Assembly: GCA_963573385.1 (NCBI GenBank)
Contig: CAUYLG010070416.1
Span: forward strand, 1-64,000
Reading direction: 5' to 3'
From: Cacajao melanocephalus
Taxonomy: Eukaryota > Chordata > Mammalia > Primates > Pitheciidae
DNA length: 64,000 nucleotides
Numbering within the stretch: position 1 is the stretch's first letter; each line of letters opens with the position of its first letter. Both the position numbers and the translations under genes were made by a program. The notes under the pieces were generated by a model. It was not told the origin of the DNA, made no database searches, and saw only the letters and a program-made list of their open reading frames with translations. This document shows positions 27,169 to 61,344 of this stretch, piece by piece.

Positions 27169-27450
27169 GGCCAGGTGTGGTGGCTCACACCTGTAACCCC
27201 AGCACTTTGGGAGGCCAACACAGGCAGATCACTTGAGGTCAGGAATTTGAGATCAGCCTGGCCAACATGATGAAACCCCATTTAGATGAAACTAAAAATA
27301 CAAAAAAATTAGCCGGAGGTAATCCCTGCTACTCGGAGGCTGAGGCAGGAGAACTGCTCGAAGGCAGGAGGCGGAGGTTGCAGTGAGCTGAGATAATTCC
27401 ACTGCATTCCAGCCTGGGCGACAGAGCAAGGCTCTGTCTCAGAAAAACAA
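27169..27450 (+). mobile_element. Alu, full length, mid deletion
   Basis: Part of the right-arm start after TTAGCCGGAGG is lost. It inserted right at the LTR 3' end. Confidence 0.9.
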
Positions 27451-27451
27451 G

Positions 27452-27545
27452 TCCTTACCTCATAGGGTTGTTGTGATGATGCAATGAGTTTTATAAAGTA
27501 AATGCACAGAATAGTGCCTAGCAGAGTGTAAGCATTACTTAAAGG
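27452..27545 (+). mobile_element. MIR 3' fragment
   Basis: TACCTCATAGGGTTGTTGTG is a near-perfect MIR 3' segment, followed by AGTGCCTAGCAGAGTGTAAG. Confidence 0.85.
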
Positions 27546-27659
27546 GGACAGGAAGGGCCAAAGGAGCATGTTAAGGGACCTCCCAAGGCCCTATAGCTAT
27601 GAAGTCTATCCAGATTCTCTCTTTTCTACACTGATTCCCACCTCAAACACCCTTTGCTT

Positions 27660-28215
27660 ACCTTTGTATTGGTTATCCATTGCTGCATAACCTTACCACA
27701 AATTTAGCAACTTAACACAATGCATTTACCATCTGTTCCTATGGGTCAGGAGTCTGGGAACAGCTTAGCTGGGCCTCTGCAAGGCTGCAGTCAGTGTTGG
27801 TCAGGACTAGGGTCTCATCTGAAGGCTTACCTGGAGTGATCAGCCTCCAAGCTTGTGTGGTTGTTGGCAGCATTTGCTTTCTTGCAGACTGCTGGACTGA
27901 GCTTCAGTTTCTCGTTGGCTGTCAGCCAGAGGCTACCCTCAGTCCCTGGCCACCTGACCCTCTCCCAAGGGCAGCTCACACAACATAACCGCTTCCTGCT
28001 TCAAAGCCAGCAAGAGAATTTCTCAGCAAGGCAGATATTGCAGTCTTACATGAGGCAACCATGAAAATAACATCTTGTCACCTTTGTGGTACTCTATTGG
28101 TTAGCAGTCATAGGTCTAGCCCATCTCAAGGGACAGCGATTACACAAGGCTGTGAACAGCAGGTGGGGATCATGGTGACCACCTGGGAGTCTATCAGCCA
28201 TACCTCCCAGTGCAT
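27660..28215 (+). mobile_element. Ancient interspersed repeat, LTR-like, family unresolved
   Basis: Opens TATTGGTTATCCATTGCTGC, followed by ACAAATTTAGCAACTTAACA, and later TCTATTGGTTAGCAGTCATA. This order is known from a common ancient mammalian repeat. 28216-28720 has no recognised feature. Confidence 0.45.
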
Positions 28216-28673
28216 CCAAATCCTCCCATTGTGCAGAGGGAAACTGAGGTCTAGGATACCCTGCAAGAAAGCACCCATCTTCTACCATCCACTCACCGAT
28301 TTGTAAACTCCAGTCAGGTGTAATTGAAGAGATGCCTGGTTTGGGATTGAGTTTTCCTGGAGATTCTGGTGCTGTTACAAGTGTTTTCCAGCTGGGATTC
28401 CAGTTGGTGATGGAGAGCACTGAGCTGTCCCTTGCTCCTGCCACAGACCCCTCAAGGTGCTTTTGAGGCTAGATTCCTGAAGGCTGTGTCATCAGCTGTG
28501 CCACCTCCTCCTCCCCACCATGACAAACTGTTCTGGGTAGTTATCTGACTCCAGAGGAAAGTAATTAAGGCCAAACAATACAATGAGCATCTGCTAGTGC
28601 CTCATCTGAGTGATGCTCAGGAGAAGGACAGCCTGTGGCCGCACATCTAACCAGGGGATAGCCTAGATACTAG

Positions 28674-29139
<466 letters not shown>

Positions 29140-29517
29140 TGAGGATCCTTCGAGGCAATCTCCTTATCTTTATTCAATGGGCAAGAGGATCTTCAATTTC
29201 ATTTTTCTCCTCTCTACAGTTTCTTAGTCAGTGTGGCTATTTCCCTAACAATAAAAACTGCATCTTTCTTACAGAATCCTCAGGCAAAAGAAGTGTTGTG
29301 GCTTTAAAAAATTTTTTTATTCTTTTAGAGAATTCTTTAGCATCTCACTATGCTGCCCAGGCTGGAGTGCAACAGCAGATCGATAGCTCACTGCAGCCTC
29401 AAACTCCTGGGCTCAAGCAATCCTCCCACCTCAGCCTCTCAAGTAGTTAGGATTACAAGCATGCACCACCACCACATCCAGCTAATTTTTTTTTTTTTTG
29501 AAGAAATGGGGTCTTAC

Positions 29518-29789
29518 AGCCAGGCACAGTGGCTCACACCTGTAATCCCAGCACTTTGGGGAGGCCAAGGTGGGTGGATAACTTGAGGTCAGGAGTTTGA
29601 GACCAGTCTGGCCAATGTGGTGAAACCCTGTCTCTACTGAAAAAAAGACAAAAAATTAGGCACCTGTAATCCCAGCTACTCAGGAAGTTGAGGCAGGACA
29701 ATCAACTGAACTTGGGAGGTGGAGGTTGCAGTGAGCCAGGATTGTGCCACTGTACTTCAGGTGGGGCAACAGAGTGAGACTGTGTCTCA
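29518..29789 (+). mobile_element. Alu nested in the old Alu
   Basis: Starts CAGCCAGGCACAGTGGCTC. Missing about 25 bp at the start of the right arm. Confidence 0.9.
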
Positions 29790-29869
29790 AAAAAAAGAAA
29801 GAAAGAAAAGAAAGAAAAAGAGAAGAGAGGAGAGGGAGAGAGGGAGAGAGAGGGAGACGGGGGGTGGGG

Positions 29870-29897
<28 letters not shown>
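29790..29897 (+). repeat. Purine microsatellite grown from an Alu tail
   Basis: (GAAA)n, then (GGGAGA)n, then (GA)n: about 108 bp of pure purine apart from isolated C and T bases. Confidence 0.93.
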
Positions 29898-29901
<4 letters not shown>

Positions 29902-30434
29902 GAGATCTTACTATGTTGCCCAGGCTGGTCCCAAACTCCCAGCCTCAAAGGATCCTCCCATCTCAGCCTCTCAAAGTGCTGGGATTACAGGCGTGAGCCA
30001 CTGCGCCCGGCCTCTTAATTTTACTTTTGACCTCTGGGTATCTGTACCCCTTTACTACTTAGGGAGATGCTTCTGCGGGCAGGTTTGGTGGAGGGCAGAA
30101 AGCAAGGAGGGGCCAGACTGTCTAGCACGGCAGCCTGTATCACGAGACTCCACAAGAGGATTAAGCCCCACACAGAGTGATTCAAGCAACTACTTTCCCA
30201 TCACCCAAAAGATGATGAAAAGACCCAACTATCCCAGAGAACACAGGAGAGGTTACCGACTGCCTTAGACGACAGGGTTGAATTTCCTCACTTTGGCCAG
30301 CCTGACACCCTGGCCCTGAACTTTCAATATGGACACTTGGTGAGTGGTGAGAGATGTGGCCACGAGTCTAGCTGTGGCACCCTGGAGAGTTTAGCAGCCC
30401 TGCTACCAGAAACAGGTTCATCTTTCACATACAA

Positions 30435-31625
30435 TGACAGAAGTAAAAATATTTATTTTATCTTAAAAATCTGGTCCCACAAAAAGGCCAACACTTTTTT
30501 CAGTTCATGGTCTTGACCCTTGGAAAAAGAAATCTTTCAACTGAGAGGTAAGTTGATAAAAGGAATTTCAGAGGTGCGTTCAGATTTCTTACAAGCCAGT
30601 AATCCAAGCAACCCTGGACTTCTAGTTTACTGAGCTCCTTCTGCTAGTCATTCACAGTTCCTGAAGGAGAAAAGAGAGAAGTTGTTTGCAGATAAGGCAC
30701 TTCAGAAACCACCAGAGAGAAACCCAAGTCTGCCGGGAGCTGCGTTGTGAATCGGTGAGCCCGGAGGGCCACCAGCTGACAGGAGCGCTGGCTCACACGG
30801 CTCCATGCCGACAGCTTCCACCGTCCTGCCCCGACACTGTTCCAACCGGCTTCCAGCACCTGCCTTGGCTCTGTGTTGCCGAACTGGCCTAGAATACATG
30901 GAAACCAGACAACTGGCCAGAGATGAACCCTGCTGCCTGAAGCTCAGGGCAGCTGCTGACAGTGAGGAATGCCTTCAGAGACCCCGCTGGGGCACACTGA
31001 GGGAGCAGTTCTTTTTGCAAAGACGAGTTAGTGCGGATCAGCACATTAGCAAAGCAAAACATTTAAACATTTTAAAAAGCTGCTTAATCCTTCCAATTTC
31101 CCTCCTGGTTGTAAGCTCAAGCTATAGCCTCTAAACCTGCTAAAAATCAGGAAGGAACCCCTGCTCTGGAGGGTGGATGGACTGAAGTGGCTACAGCCAG
31201 TGTGAGTAAAGAAAGCCCCCACTGAACAGTGATCACATGACCCCTGCAGACCCTAGGAAGGGCTGATCTGAATCCAGGCAGCAAACTCAACCCATTCTTT
31301 TGCTTTGGGGGCTTGTGTTTAATACGCGTCATTGCGACAGAAGAAGTCTCAGAGTCTCTCTCATGTCAAGAGGACAGTCGGGGACAGGGATCCTGGAGCT
31401 TTTCTTCTCCTGTGTACTGGCTGCATACTTGAATCCCAGGAAACAGTGTGACACGATGCCAATTTACTGCCAAACATGCCCAGTTTGTCAACAGAGCCAG
31501 ACAAGGAGAGAGGAGAGATTCATGCTCCAAACACAGGCCAGCTGAGGAATGCTTCGCCCTCCTTCCTTTGGCCCAGATGAGGGAGCTCCTTCCCAGAAGT
31601 CACATGAGGAAAAATTGTGCTCAGG
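30435..31625 (-). other. NECAP2: NECAP2 3' UTR
   Basis: Runs from the TGA at 31626-31628 to a predicted cleavage site near 30435, about 1.2 kb and free of Alus. Ends are predicted. 30013-30434 just beyond it is unique DNA with no feature seen. Confidence 0.65.
30452..30457 (-). terminator. NECAP2: Poly(A) signal AATAAA of NECAP2
   Basis: TTTATT on the plus strand gives AATAAA on the minus strand. A TG-rich stretch follows downstream. It is the best-placed signal after the stop codon. Confidence 0.6.
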
Positions 31626-48963
<17,338 letters not shown>

Positions 48964-49110
48964 CGCGACGCCTGGAGCCCACCGGACTTCCGGCTCCTTC
49001 CACCGTTGCCCCGTTCTACGGCCGGAAGCGGTGCGACTCTGTGACCAGGTTGGCTAGAGCGGCAGCTAGGGGGCCTCAGCACGGCCTCGTTTGTGCGCCC
49101 TCTGCTGGAG
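48964..49110 (-). promoter_or_regulatory. NECAP2: NECAP2 core promoter / 5' UTR
   Basis: GC-rich, no TATA. Two ETS-type sites lie 23-65 bp upstream of the ATG: ACTTCCGG at 48986-48993 and CCGGAAG at 49022-49028. This is typical of a housekeeping, possibly bidirectional promoter. Confidence 0.7.
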
Positions 49111-49556
49111 GCCCAGCTCAAGACACGCGGCGGACAACCTCCGGAGGCTTCCCTCTCCCTCCAGACACCTTCTGACGCTGAGAAAGCGCCCGGGTCTCCC
49201 GCCATCTACGGACCCCTCTATAACCCGTGGTCTGGGTGTGGGTCATCCCCATCGCTTCAGTTCTTAGGCCTGGGACCCAGTTGGCCTAGAGGCAAAACTG
49301 TAGCCCACCCTGCAGCATCTCTGTCCTCCAGCCTTTGCCTCCACTCCGCCGCTGCCTGAATGTCCTCCCCTCTCCTAACTGTAAGGCTCAGCTGTCACCT
49401 GATCCACCAAACTAAGCGCCCTTACCCTACCGCCCTCCATGCTTCACCTATGGGAACCCACGTATGTGCTCAGGGCCCCGTGTGGCCACACCTCAACAAC
49501 GAGTTGTAGTTAAAGAAGTAAAGTTTAGTAACGCAAGTAATTTAAGAAGAATCCAG
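49111..49556. other. Intergenic, NECAP2 upstream
   Basis: Moderately GC-rich unique DNA. No exon for the divergent gene recognised. Confidence 0.4.
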
Positions 49557-50165
<609 letters not shown>

Positions 50166-50414
50166 AAGAATTCCAGTCTTGACTTCGATTTCTCCTAGAA
50201 TATTATGGGAGATACAGTGTCTACCGTAGTGAAATTCTCAAAATCCCTCCTTCCCTACCATTCTCTCATTCATTATGTGAGTTGAGTGCCTACAATGTGC
50301 CAGTCCCTATGTGGGGCACAGCTGATCCCAAATCTCTGACTCACTGAAGACCCCAAACTTTCCCCACCCGTTCTTTCCTTTTCTCTCTCACTCTCTCCCC
50401 TTCTACTTTTTACT

Positions 50415-50715
<301 letters not shown>

Positions 50716-51600
50716 ATTTCTACTCATTTTTTATAAGCTTTTTATTATAGGATTGATCTAACGACTTACATTTTTATTGTAAAATATACATAACATAAAA
50801 TATACCATTTTAAGAGTACAATGCTGCAAAATTAAGTACATTCACAATATTGTGCAACCATGCCATGCTTTCCAGAACTTTTCATCATCCCAAACAGAAA
50901 CACCACACCCATTAAGCAATAACTCCCCATTCCCTCCTGCCCCATCCATTGGTAACCTCTGTTCTACTTTCTATCTCTATGAATTTGCCCATTTTAGATA
51001 CCTTTTACAAGTGGAATCATGCAATATTAGGCTTTTGTGTCTCTTATTTCACTTAGCATCAGGTTTTCAAAGTTCATTCATGTTGTAGCATGGATTAGAA
51101 TTTCATTTCTTTGCATGCGTGAATAATATGCCATTGCATGTACATACCATATTTTGTTCATTCCGCTGTCAACAGTTGGGTTGTTATCACCTTTTGGTAT
51201 AGGGAGTCAGGCTGCTGTGAGCATTGGTGTTCAAACACTTGTTCAAGTCCTTGTTTTCCATTTTCTTGAGTGTATACGTGTATGTGAAACTGCTGAGTTA
51301 CACAATAATGCTACATTTAGCGGTTTGGTTTCATTTTGTTTGAAACGGCATCTCACTCTATTGCCCAGGCTGGAGTGCATTGGCATGATCACGGCTCACG
51401 GCAGCCTCTGCCTCCCAGGCTCAAGTGATCCTCCCAACTCAGCCTCCCAAGCACCTGGGACTACAGGTGTGAACCTCCATGTCCAGCCTTGTTCGGCTTT
51501 TTGAGGAGCCTCCAAACTGTCTTCCACAGCAGCAGTATCATTTTACATTCACAGGGGTTTCAATTTCTTCACGTTTTTGTGAATATTGGTCATTTTCATT
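50716..51600 (-). mobile_element. L1M-type 3' end, interrupted
   Basis: Plus strand shows the complement of an old L1 3' end: ATTGTAAAATATACATAACA, AACTCCCCATTCCCTCCTGC, AAGTGGAATCATGCAATATT, CATTCATGTTGTAGCATGGA. A half Alu interrupts it at 51325-51487. Confidence 0.9.
51325..51487 (-). mobile_element. Alu left monomer (FLAM-like)
   Basis: Single old arm inside the L1, GTTTGAAACGGCATCTCACT to CATGTCCAGCC. Confidence 0.85.
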
Positions 51601-51631
51601 TTGTTGTTGTTGTTGTTGTTGTTGTTGTTAA
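51600..51631. repeat. (TTG)n microsatellite
   Basis: Ten TTG units forming the tail region of the next minus Alu. Confidence 0.93.
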
Positions 51632-52384
<753 letters not shown>

Positions 52385-52675
52385 TTTTTGTTTTGAGATG
52401 GAGTCTCACTCAGCTGCCCAGGCTGGAGTGTAGTGGCGCAATCTTGGCTCACTGCAAACTCTGCCTCCTGGGTTCAAGTGATTCTCCTGCCTCAGCCTCC
52501 TGAGTAGCCGGGATTACAGGCATGAGCCACCATGCCTAGCTAATTTTGTATTTTTAGTAGTGACAGGGTTTCATCATCTTGGTCGGGCTGGTCTCGAACT
52601 CCTGACCTCAGGAGATCCACCAGCTTCAACCTCCCAAAGTGCTGGGATTACAGGTGTGAGCCAGCACACCTCGCC
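52385..52675 (-). mobile_element. Alu, full length
   Basis: TTTTTTGTTTTGAGATGGAG start. Carries CATGAGCCACCATGCCTAGC in place of the usual right-arm text. Confidence 0.9.
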
Positions 52676-52679
52676 ATTC

Positions 52680-52960
52680 AGAGCACTTTCACTTCTGTTC
52701 AGTCTAACAAAGACAGGCATCGAGCACATATCCTATGCCAGGTGCTGAGTGCTGGGGTCACTGGGATATGACCAATCCAGCCCCTACCATTCTGGAGCTC
52801 ACAGACTGGAGGAGACAGAGAGAAAAGCAGTCATTGGCAATGCAGAATGAAAGGTACTATAATGAAGCAAATTCATAGGAAGCTGTGGGAGCAAGGAGAA
52901 GAAACCTACACACTCTGGGGACAGTTAGAGAAGGCTCTCTGGGAGAGAGTACCCTGACAC
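52680..52960 (-). mobile_element. Possible L2/MIR-family fragment
   Basis: TATGCCAGGTGCTGAGTGCT and TCTGGAGCTCACAGACTGGA are characteristic of an old LINE/SINE tail region. 52961-53500 has no recognised feature. Confidence 0.5.
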
Positions 52961-53693
52961 AATAACTGCTGTGATGTTGGCAAGGCAACGATTGTTATCC
53001 TCATTGTATGATGGGGGCCATTGAACCAGTGACAAGCTGGGGGAAATGACACTGTTAGGCAGTTGGAAGTCAGAGAGCCCTTTGTCTTATTCTCAAACTC
53101 TAACCACGTGGCTGGACACTCCTGAAATGCATTCCTAAACCTCTGCTGCTGAGAATAATTGGACCTACCGTCTACTCCCAGTGTAACTACCTGTATACCA
53201 AACAAATCCAATTCAAGCCAACAGGCAAAGTATAGGCTCAGACAGAATCCATTCTGTCTGTGAGATGGTGCGTGAGGGTGGAAGACTTTACTGTGACTCA
53301 TCCAACTGATTTCTGGTAGGTCCAGGGCCAAGGTGGGGATGTGATGTGAGCAAGCTTTCCTTGACAGCCTCAAGACATATATACGATAGGTCACTTATCT
53401 TTCTCTGCTGTATTTTCCTGCCACCATAGATACTTCCAAGAGAAATTCTCACATTTTTCAGATGAGGAAACCGCTTATAAAAGGGGCACTCAATACCCAA
53501 AGAACCTTGAAAAAGAACAAAGTTGGAGGACTCACACTTCCTGATTTCAAAAGTTTTTATTTATTTATTTTTCCATAGGTTATTGGGGTATAAGTGGGAT
53601 TTGGTTACATGAGTAAGTTTTTAGTACGTTGTTGTGGTTTTTTTGTTTGTTTGTTACGTGAGTAAGTTTTGGTTATTTTGCTTACATGAGTAA

Positions 53694-54001
<308 letters not shown>

Positions 54002-54078
54002 TAAGTTATTTAGCAGTGATTTGTAAGATTTTGGTACACCCTTAACCAAACACTATACACTTCACCGTCTTTGTAGTC

Positions 54079-54281
54079 TTTTTTTTTTTTCTTTTTTTGA
54101 GACAGAGTCTCGCCCTGTCTCCCAGGCTGGAGTGCAATGGTGCTTTAGTAGAGACAATCTTTAGTAGAGACAGGGTTTCACCATGTTGGCCAGGCTGGTC
54201 TCGAACTCCTGACCTCATGAGCTACCTGCCTTGGCTTCCCAAAGTTCTGGGATTACAGGTATGAGCCACCATGCCCAGTCA
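54079..54281 (-). mobile_element. Alu with large internal deletion
   Basis: About 90 bp missing between GTGCAATGGTG and CTTTAGTAGAGAC. The TTTAGTAGAGACA motif is doubled at the junction. Confidence 0.9.
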
Positions 54282-54320
54282 TATTTGTAATTTTTATCCC
54301 TCACCCCGCCCCGAACCTGA

Positions 54321-54641
54321 TTTCTTTCTTTCTTTCTTTCTTTTTTTTTTTTTTGACAGGGAGTCTTGCTCTGTCACCCAGGCTGGAGTGAAGTGATGTG
54401 ATCTTAGCTCACTGCAACCTCTGCCTCCCCAGGTTTAAGCTGTTCTTCTGCCTCAGCCTCCTGAGTAGCTGGGATAGCAGGCATGTGCCACCACACCTGG
54501 CTAACTTTTTGTATCTTTAGTTGAAACCACAGGGTTTCAACATGTTGTCCAGGCTGATCTTGAACTCCTGAGCTCAGGCAATCTGCCTGCCTCAGCCTCC
54601 CAAAGTGCTGGGATTACAGACGTGAGCCACTGCGCCTGGCT
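54321..54641 (-). mobile_element. Alu with (TTTC)n tail
   Basis: Tail microsatellite 54322-54343 then T-run. Ends at the resumption of the sense L1. Confidence 0.92.
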
Positions 54642-54827
54642 GATAAATGAGACTTTCACAAAAATTTAAAACTTTTGTGCTTCAAAAGACAAAAAAGTGA
54701 AAATATAATCCACATAATGGGAGAAACATTTTGTAAATCATATATATGAGGAACATGTATCTAGAATTTATAAAGAACACTTACCATGCAATAATAAAAA
54801 GACAACCCAGTATAAATGGACAAAGGC

Positions 54828-54989
54828 AGTCTGGGTGCTGTGACGCAAGCCTGTAATCCCAGCACTTTGAGAGACTGAGGCGGAAGGATCACCTGAGCCC
54901 AGGAGGTCAAGGCTACAGTAAGCCATGTTCATGTCACTGCAGTCCAGCCTGTGGACAGAGTAAGATTCTGCCTGAAAAAAAAAAAAAAA
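54828..54989 (+). mobile_element. Alu with mid-section deletion
   Basis: Left-arm start joined directly to the right-arm end, 15-A tail. Left target AAATGGACAAAGGC at 54813-54826. Confidence 0.88.
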
Positions 54990-55425
<436 letters not shown>

Positions 55426-55447
55426 TTAAGTAAGAGCTTATTACAGA

Positions 55448-55851
<404 letters not shown>

Positions 55852-55958
55852 TTACTCAAAAGCTAAAAATAGAGTTGTCATATGACTCAGCAATTCCACT
55901 TCTAGATACATATCCAAGAGAAATGCAAACGTATGTTCAAATAAAAACTTGGACATGA

Positions 55959-56156
55959 GGCCAGGCACAGTGGGAGGTCAAGGCGGGTGGATCACCTGAG
56001 GTCAGGAGTTCAAGACCAGCCTGGCCAACATGGAGAAACTCCGTCTCTACTAAAAATACAAACAAACCAAAAAAATTAGCTGGGTACGGTGAAGGGCGCC
56101 TGTAATCCCAGCTACTTGGGAGGCTGAAGCAGGAGAATTGCTTGAACAACAACAAC
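55959..56156 (+). mobile_element. Truncated Alu with TSD
   Basis: Left promoter region partly deleted and right end cut at CTTGAACAACAAC. AAAAACTTGGACATGA / AAAAACTTGTACGTGA flank it. Confidence 0.9.
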
Positions 56157-56217
56157 AAAAACTTGTACGTGAATGTTCACAGCAACATTATTCATAATAG
56201 CTAAAATGTGGAAACAG

Positions 56218-56541
<324 letters not shown>

Positions 56542-56585
56542 ATTAAAATTTTTTTAATTTAAAAAATTTTTTAAATTGTAAGACA

Positions 56586-56748
56586 ACCCAGGCATGGTGG
56601 CACGCATCTGTAGTCCCGGCCAGCCACTCAGAGGCTGAGATGAGAGGATCACTTGAGCCCTGAAGTTTGAGGATATCGTAAGCTATGATCACCCTGCTGC
56701 ACTCCAGCCTGAGTGACAGAGCAAAACCCTGTCTCAAAAAAAAAAAAA
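56586..56748 (+). mobile_element. Alu right monomer
   Basis: Old single arm, 13-A tail. Preceded by an AT-rich near-palindrome (TTTTTTAATTTAAAAAATTT) at 56550-56576. Confidence 0.85.
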
Positions 56749-56749
56749 A

Positions 56750-57101
<352 letters not shown>

Positions 57102-57480
57102 TTACTTAGCCATTGAAAGGAATGAAATTCTGACATGTGCTACAACATGGATGAACCTTGAAACCATGATGTTAAATCAAAGAAGCTAGTCACCAAGGAC
57201 CACATGTTGTATGATTCCATTTACACGGAATGTCCAGAATAGACAAATCCACTAAGACAGAAAGCAGATTAGTGGTTACCTAGGGCTGGATTTGGGGTGG
57301 GAAGATTGGGGATGATGGCCAAGGGGTGTGGAGTTTCTTTTTGGGATGATTAACAATGTTCTAGAATTAGGGTGATGGTTGCACAACTCTGAATATCCTA
57401 AAAGCCATTGAATTGTACACTTTAAATGGGTGAATTGTCTGGTATGTGAGTTAGATTTCAATAAAGTTGCTAACTAAAAA

Positions 57481-58125
57481 GGATCCCAAGTGGTCTGAAA
57501 GGGGACACAGTCGATATCTGTGAACTTCTCTCCCAGGTCTGCCCTTGGAGCGCAAGCGCCTCTGCTAGGGTTGAAGCTTCCCTTTCCTGTCTAGATTCTC
57601 ACCGTTGGCAAGCTCCAGATGTGGACAGATGGGGGCTAGAGCCCCTGGAACTTCGTCCCCTTAAAACTTCAGCTTGTGGAATACTGGGGCCTGAGAATTC
57701 CAAGGCTGACCCTGCACATTCTGAGGCGAAGACAGTGGACAATAGGGGGTGTGTTTGAGGGGTGTTGGGGGAGATTTTCCCTAGGTGGTGCATCCACCCC
57801 TGAGACAGGAAGACTCAGAGGAAGCAGGAATGGTGAGGGGAACCCTAATGGGAAAGAGGTTGGGGAGGGACAAGAAACTCCAAGGAAAGAGAGAAGGACT
57901 TGACCACAGCCCTGACTTTTCTGCTCCAAGTGAGAACCTGGTCCTTTGTGAGGCCAGAGCTGCACCTGGTGGGAGGTCACCCCACCAAACCAGCCAAGGT
58001 CTGCTTTGCGTGATAGGGGTGCAGCTTTCACTACAGGAAGGACCTGGAGGGTAGGAAGAGGAAGTGGGGACTTGGGTCGGCAGCTATGAAGTGCACCTCC
58101 TCTGTGTCCCTGGTAAACTGTGGGA
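57481..58125. other. SPATA21 upstream region, unique
   Basis: GA-rich unique DNA. Untranslated SPATA21 exons could lie here, but none can be assigned from sequence alone. Confidence 0.35.
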
Positions 58126-58129
58126 ACCG

Positions 58130-58470
58130 TCAGGACACCCAGTGTATCCCCAAGGCCTGATATTGTCCCTAGCACGAGCACATGTCATTAAACAGCTGTT
58201 GATTGCATGAGGAAATGAATGGATAACTTAAGCTTCTTTGTAGGCAAAATGATATGGTGAGATGAGCCATTATGGGAGTCAGACAGGCCCGAGTTTGCCT
58301 CCAGCTCCTCTGCAGACTGGCTTTGTGGTATCAGACAAGACATTGCTCTGAGCCTTAATTTCCCTATCTTTAAAACAGGGCTGAACCCACTGACCTCACA
58401 GGGCTATTAGGAGAATACTGTTCACAAAGGTTTCCAGCACATAGAAGGTTCCTCCATGGATGCTGGCTGG
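58130..58470 (+). mobile_element. L2-like tail followed by MIR
   Basis: 58130-58220 resembles an L2 3' end (AGCACATGTCATTAAACAGC). 58250-58470 is MIR-like (CCTTAATTTCCCTATCTTTA, CTCACAGGGCTATTAGGAGA). 58471-58831 is unique. Confidence 0.6.
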
Positions 58471-58635
58471 CCTACCGTGATTTAAAGTGGAAGAAGCACC
58501 ATCAAGATCCTCAAGGTCATACGGTCTTACTACAGGAGGAAGGGACATCGGGGCTTAGGATTTACTCCTAGGAGCTAGTTAACAGTGAAAGGGGGTCCAT
58601 GATGTATCCATAGAAATGGCGCTGATGTTGCCTCA

Positions 58636-60060
<1,425 letters not shown>

Positions 60061-60145
60061 GAGCACAGTAGCTGATGCCCCTCACCTGGCACCCGTGTTG
60101 GCCCTGGCATCATGGACAACAGAAACACTCAGATGTACACAGAAG
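60061..60145 (+). other. SPATA21: SPATA21 exon carrying the start codon
   Basis: Acceptor ATTTCTCCTGTAG ends at 60060. The exon has 51 nt of 5' UTR, then the coding part. Donor AG|GTAGAA follows 60145. Confidence 0.7.
60112..60145 (+). CDS. SPATA21: Spermatogenesis-associated protein 21, first coding segment only
   Basis: Eleven codons, MDNRNTQMYTE, plus one base, stopping at a good donor. This equals the start of SPATA21 as I remember it (MDNRNTQMYTEEEK), an EF-hand calcium-binding protein expressed in testis. The assignment is supported by position: in human SPATA21 lies head-to-head with NECAP2. The remaining exons must lie beyond 60.2 kb; none of the later part of the protein (EF-hand region) is recognised before the window ends. 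Reading past the donor gives an open frame to 60330 with no protein similarity I know. Confidence 0.75.
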
Positions 60146-60860
60146 GTAGAACCAAGGCTCCAGGGACCCAGCCAAGTCCTGGCCTGAGAATCACCATAAA
60201 GAGGGGTGGTGTTGAGCCCACCATACCAGGAGTCAGCCAGGTAGGGACCTGCACCCCATGTTCTGATCCATCCACCCCTAGCTGGCACCTTTCCCTTCCC
60301 CTGCCCAGGCTTCCTCCCCAACTGCTTTAATTAAGACTCTCTGTTAAAATGGATACAAAACCAAAACCCAATTCAAATTGGATTAAGCAGAAAAGAGAAT
60401 ACATCAGTTTGGGTAACTGACAAATCCATTCATAGACTTCAGGTATGACTGGATCAAGGTGCTAAATGAGTATCTCTTGGCTCTACCTTCCTCTGTGTTA
60501 GATTCATTCTCAGGCAAGCTCTCCCTGCAAGATGGCAGGGATTGCCCTGCCCACTCCAGAATTACATCTTCCCATCTTACATGCTCTGGTTTAGCATTCT
60601 AACAGGAAGTGGGCTCTTTGCAATAGTTGAAGCAAGTCTCTACCATCACTGTCATTGGTCCAGATCATGGTCAGATGCTCATCCTTGAACCAGTCACCAT
60701 GGCAGTGGGGAGTAGCCTGGATCTCTTGATACAATGGAGACAGGTGATAGTTGGCTCCACTGAGCTCCGTGGGCTGAATGGAGAAGAGAAGTTTCCCAAA
60801 AACAATGCTGGCTTCTGTAACGGAAAGAGCTGCAGGGTGAGCAAGCTCAGAATTGCCTAC
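60146..60860. other. SPATA21 intron 1, unique part
   Basis: No feature recognised. Confidence 0.4.
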
Positions 60861-60865
60861 ATGCT

Positions 60866-61017
60866 TTTCTTTTCTTTTCTTTTCTTTTCTTTTCTTTTTT
60901 ATAAGATGGGGTTTCACCATGTTGGTCAGGCTGGTCTTGAACTCCTGACCTCAGGTGATCCACCTGCCTTGGCCTCCAAAATGCTTGGATTACAAGCGTG
61001 AGCCACCGCACCCAGCC
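60866..61017 (-). mobile_element. Truncated Alu, tandem unit A
   Basis: (TTTTC)n tail then only the left-arm half. Carries the private variant CTCCAAAATGCTTGGATTAC. Confidence 0.9.
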
Positions 61018-61166
61018 GCCTACTTGCTTTTCTTTTCTTTTCTTTTATTTAAGTTGGGGTTTCACCATGTTGGTCAGGCTGGTCTTGAACTCTCGACCTC
61101 AGGTGATCCGCCCACCTTGGCCTCCAAAATACTTGGATTACAGGCGTGAGCCACCACACCCGGCCA
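61018..61166 (-). mobile_element. Truncated Alu, tandem unit B
   Basis: Same truncation and the same private CTCCAAAATACTTGGATTAC. CCTACTTGCTTTTC borders each unit. Confidence 0.9.
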
Positions 61167-61344
61167 CCTACTTGCTTTTCTAGGTGCCTTCCGTGGCCTC
61201 CAAGCTCTCCTCGCAGCCTCCAGCCCAGCTTTATTCTCCTGACAGATACTCAGGGCTTCCCTCCATGACCCTCCCCAGTGCCCAGCCTACATTCTAAGTA
61301 TCCATCACACCTCCCAGCCTCTTTCCATCAAATACATTTCTCAG

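Larger units (their letters stand above)
29310..30012 (-). mobile_element. Old Alu split by a younger plus-strand Alu
   Basis: Right arm 29310-29517 and left arm 29899-30012 of a single minus AluJ-like element, with the plus Alu and its expanded tail between. Confidence 0.85.

Noticed and set aside
60112..60330. Uninterrupted 72-codon open frame as a complete small protein
   Set aside because: The first 11 codons match SPATA21 and are followed by a good donor; the rest reads as intron.
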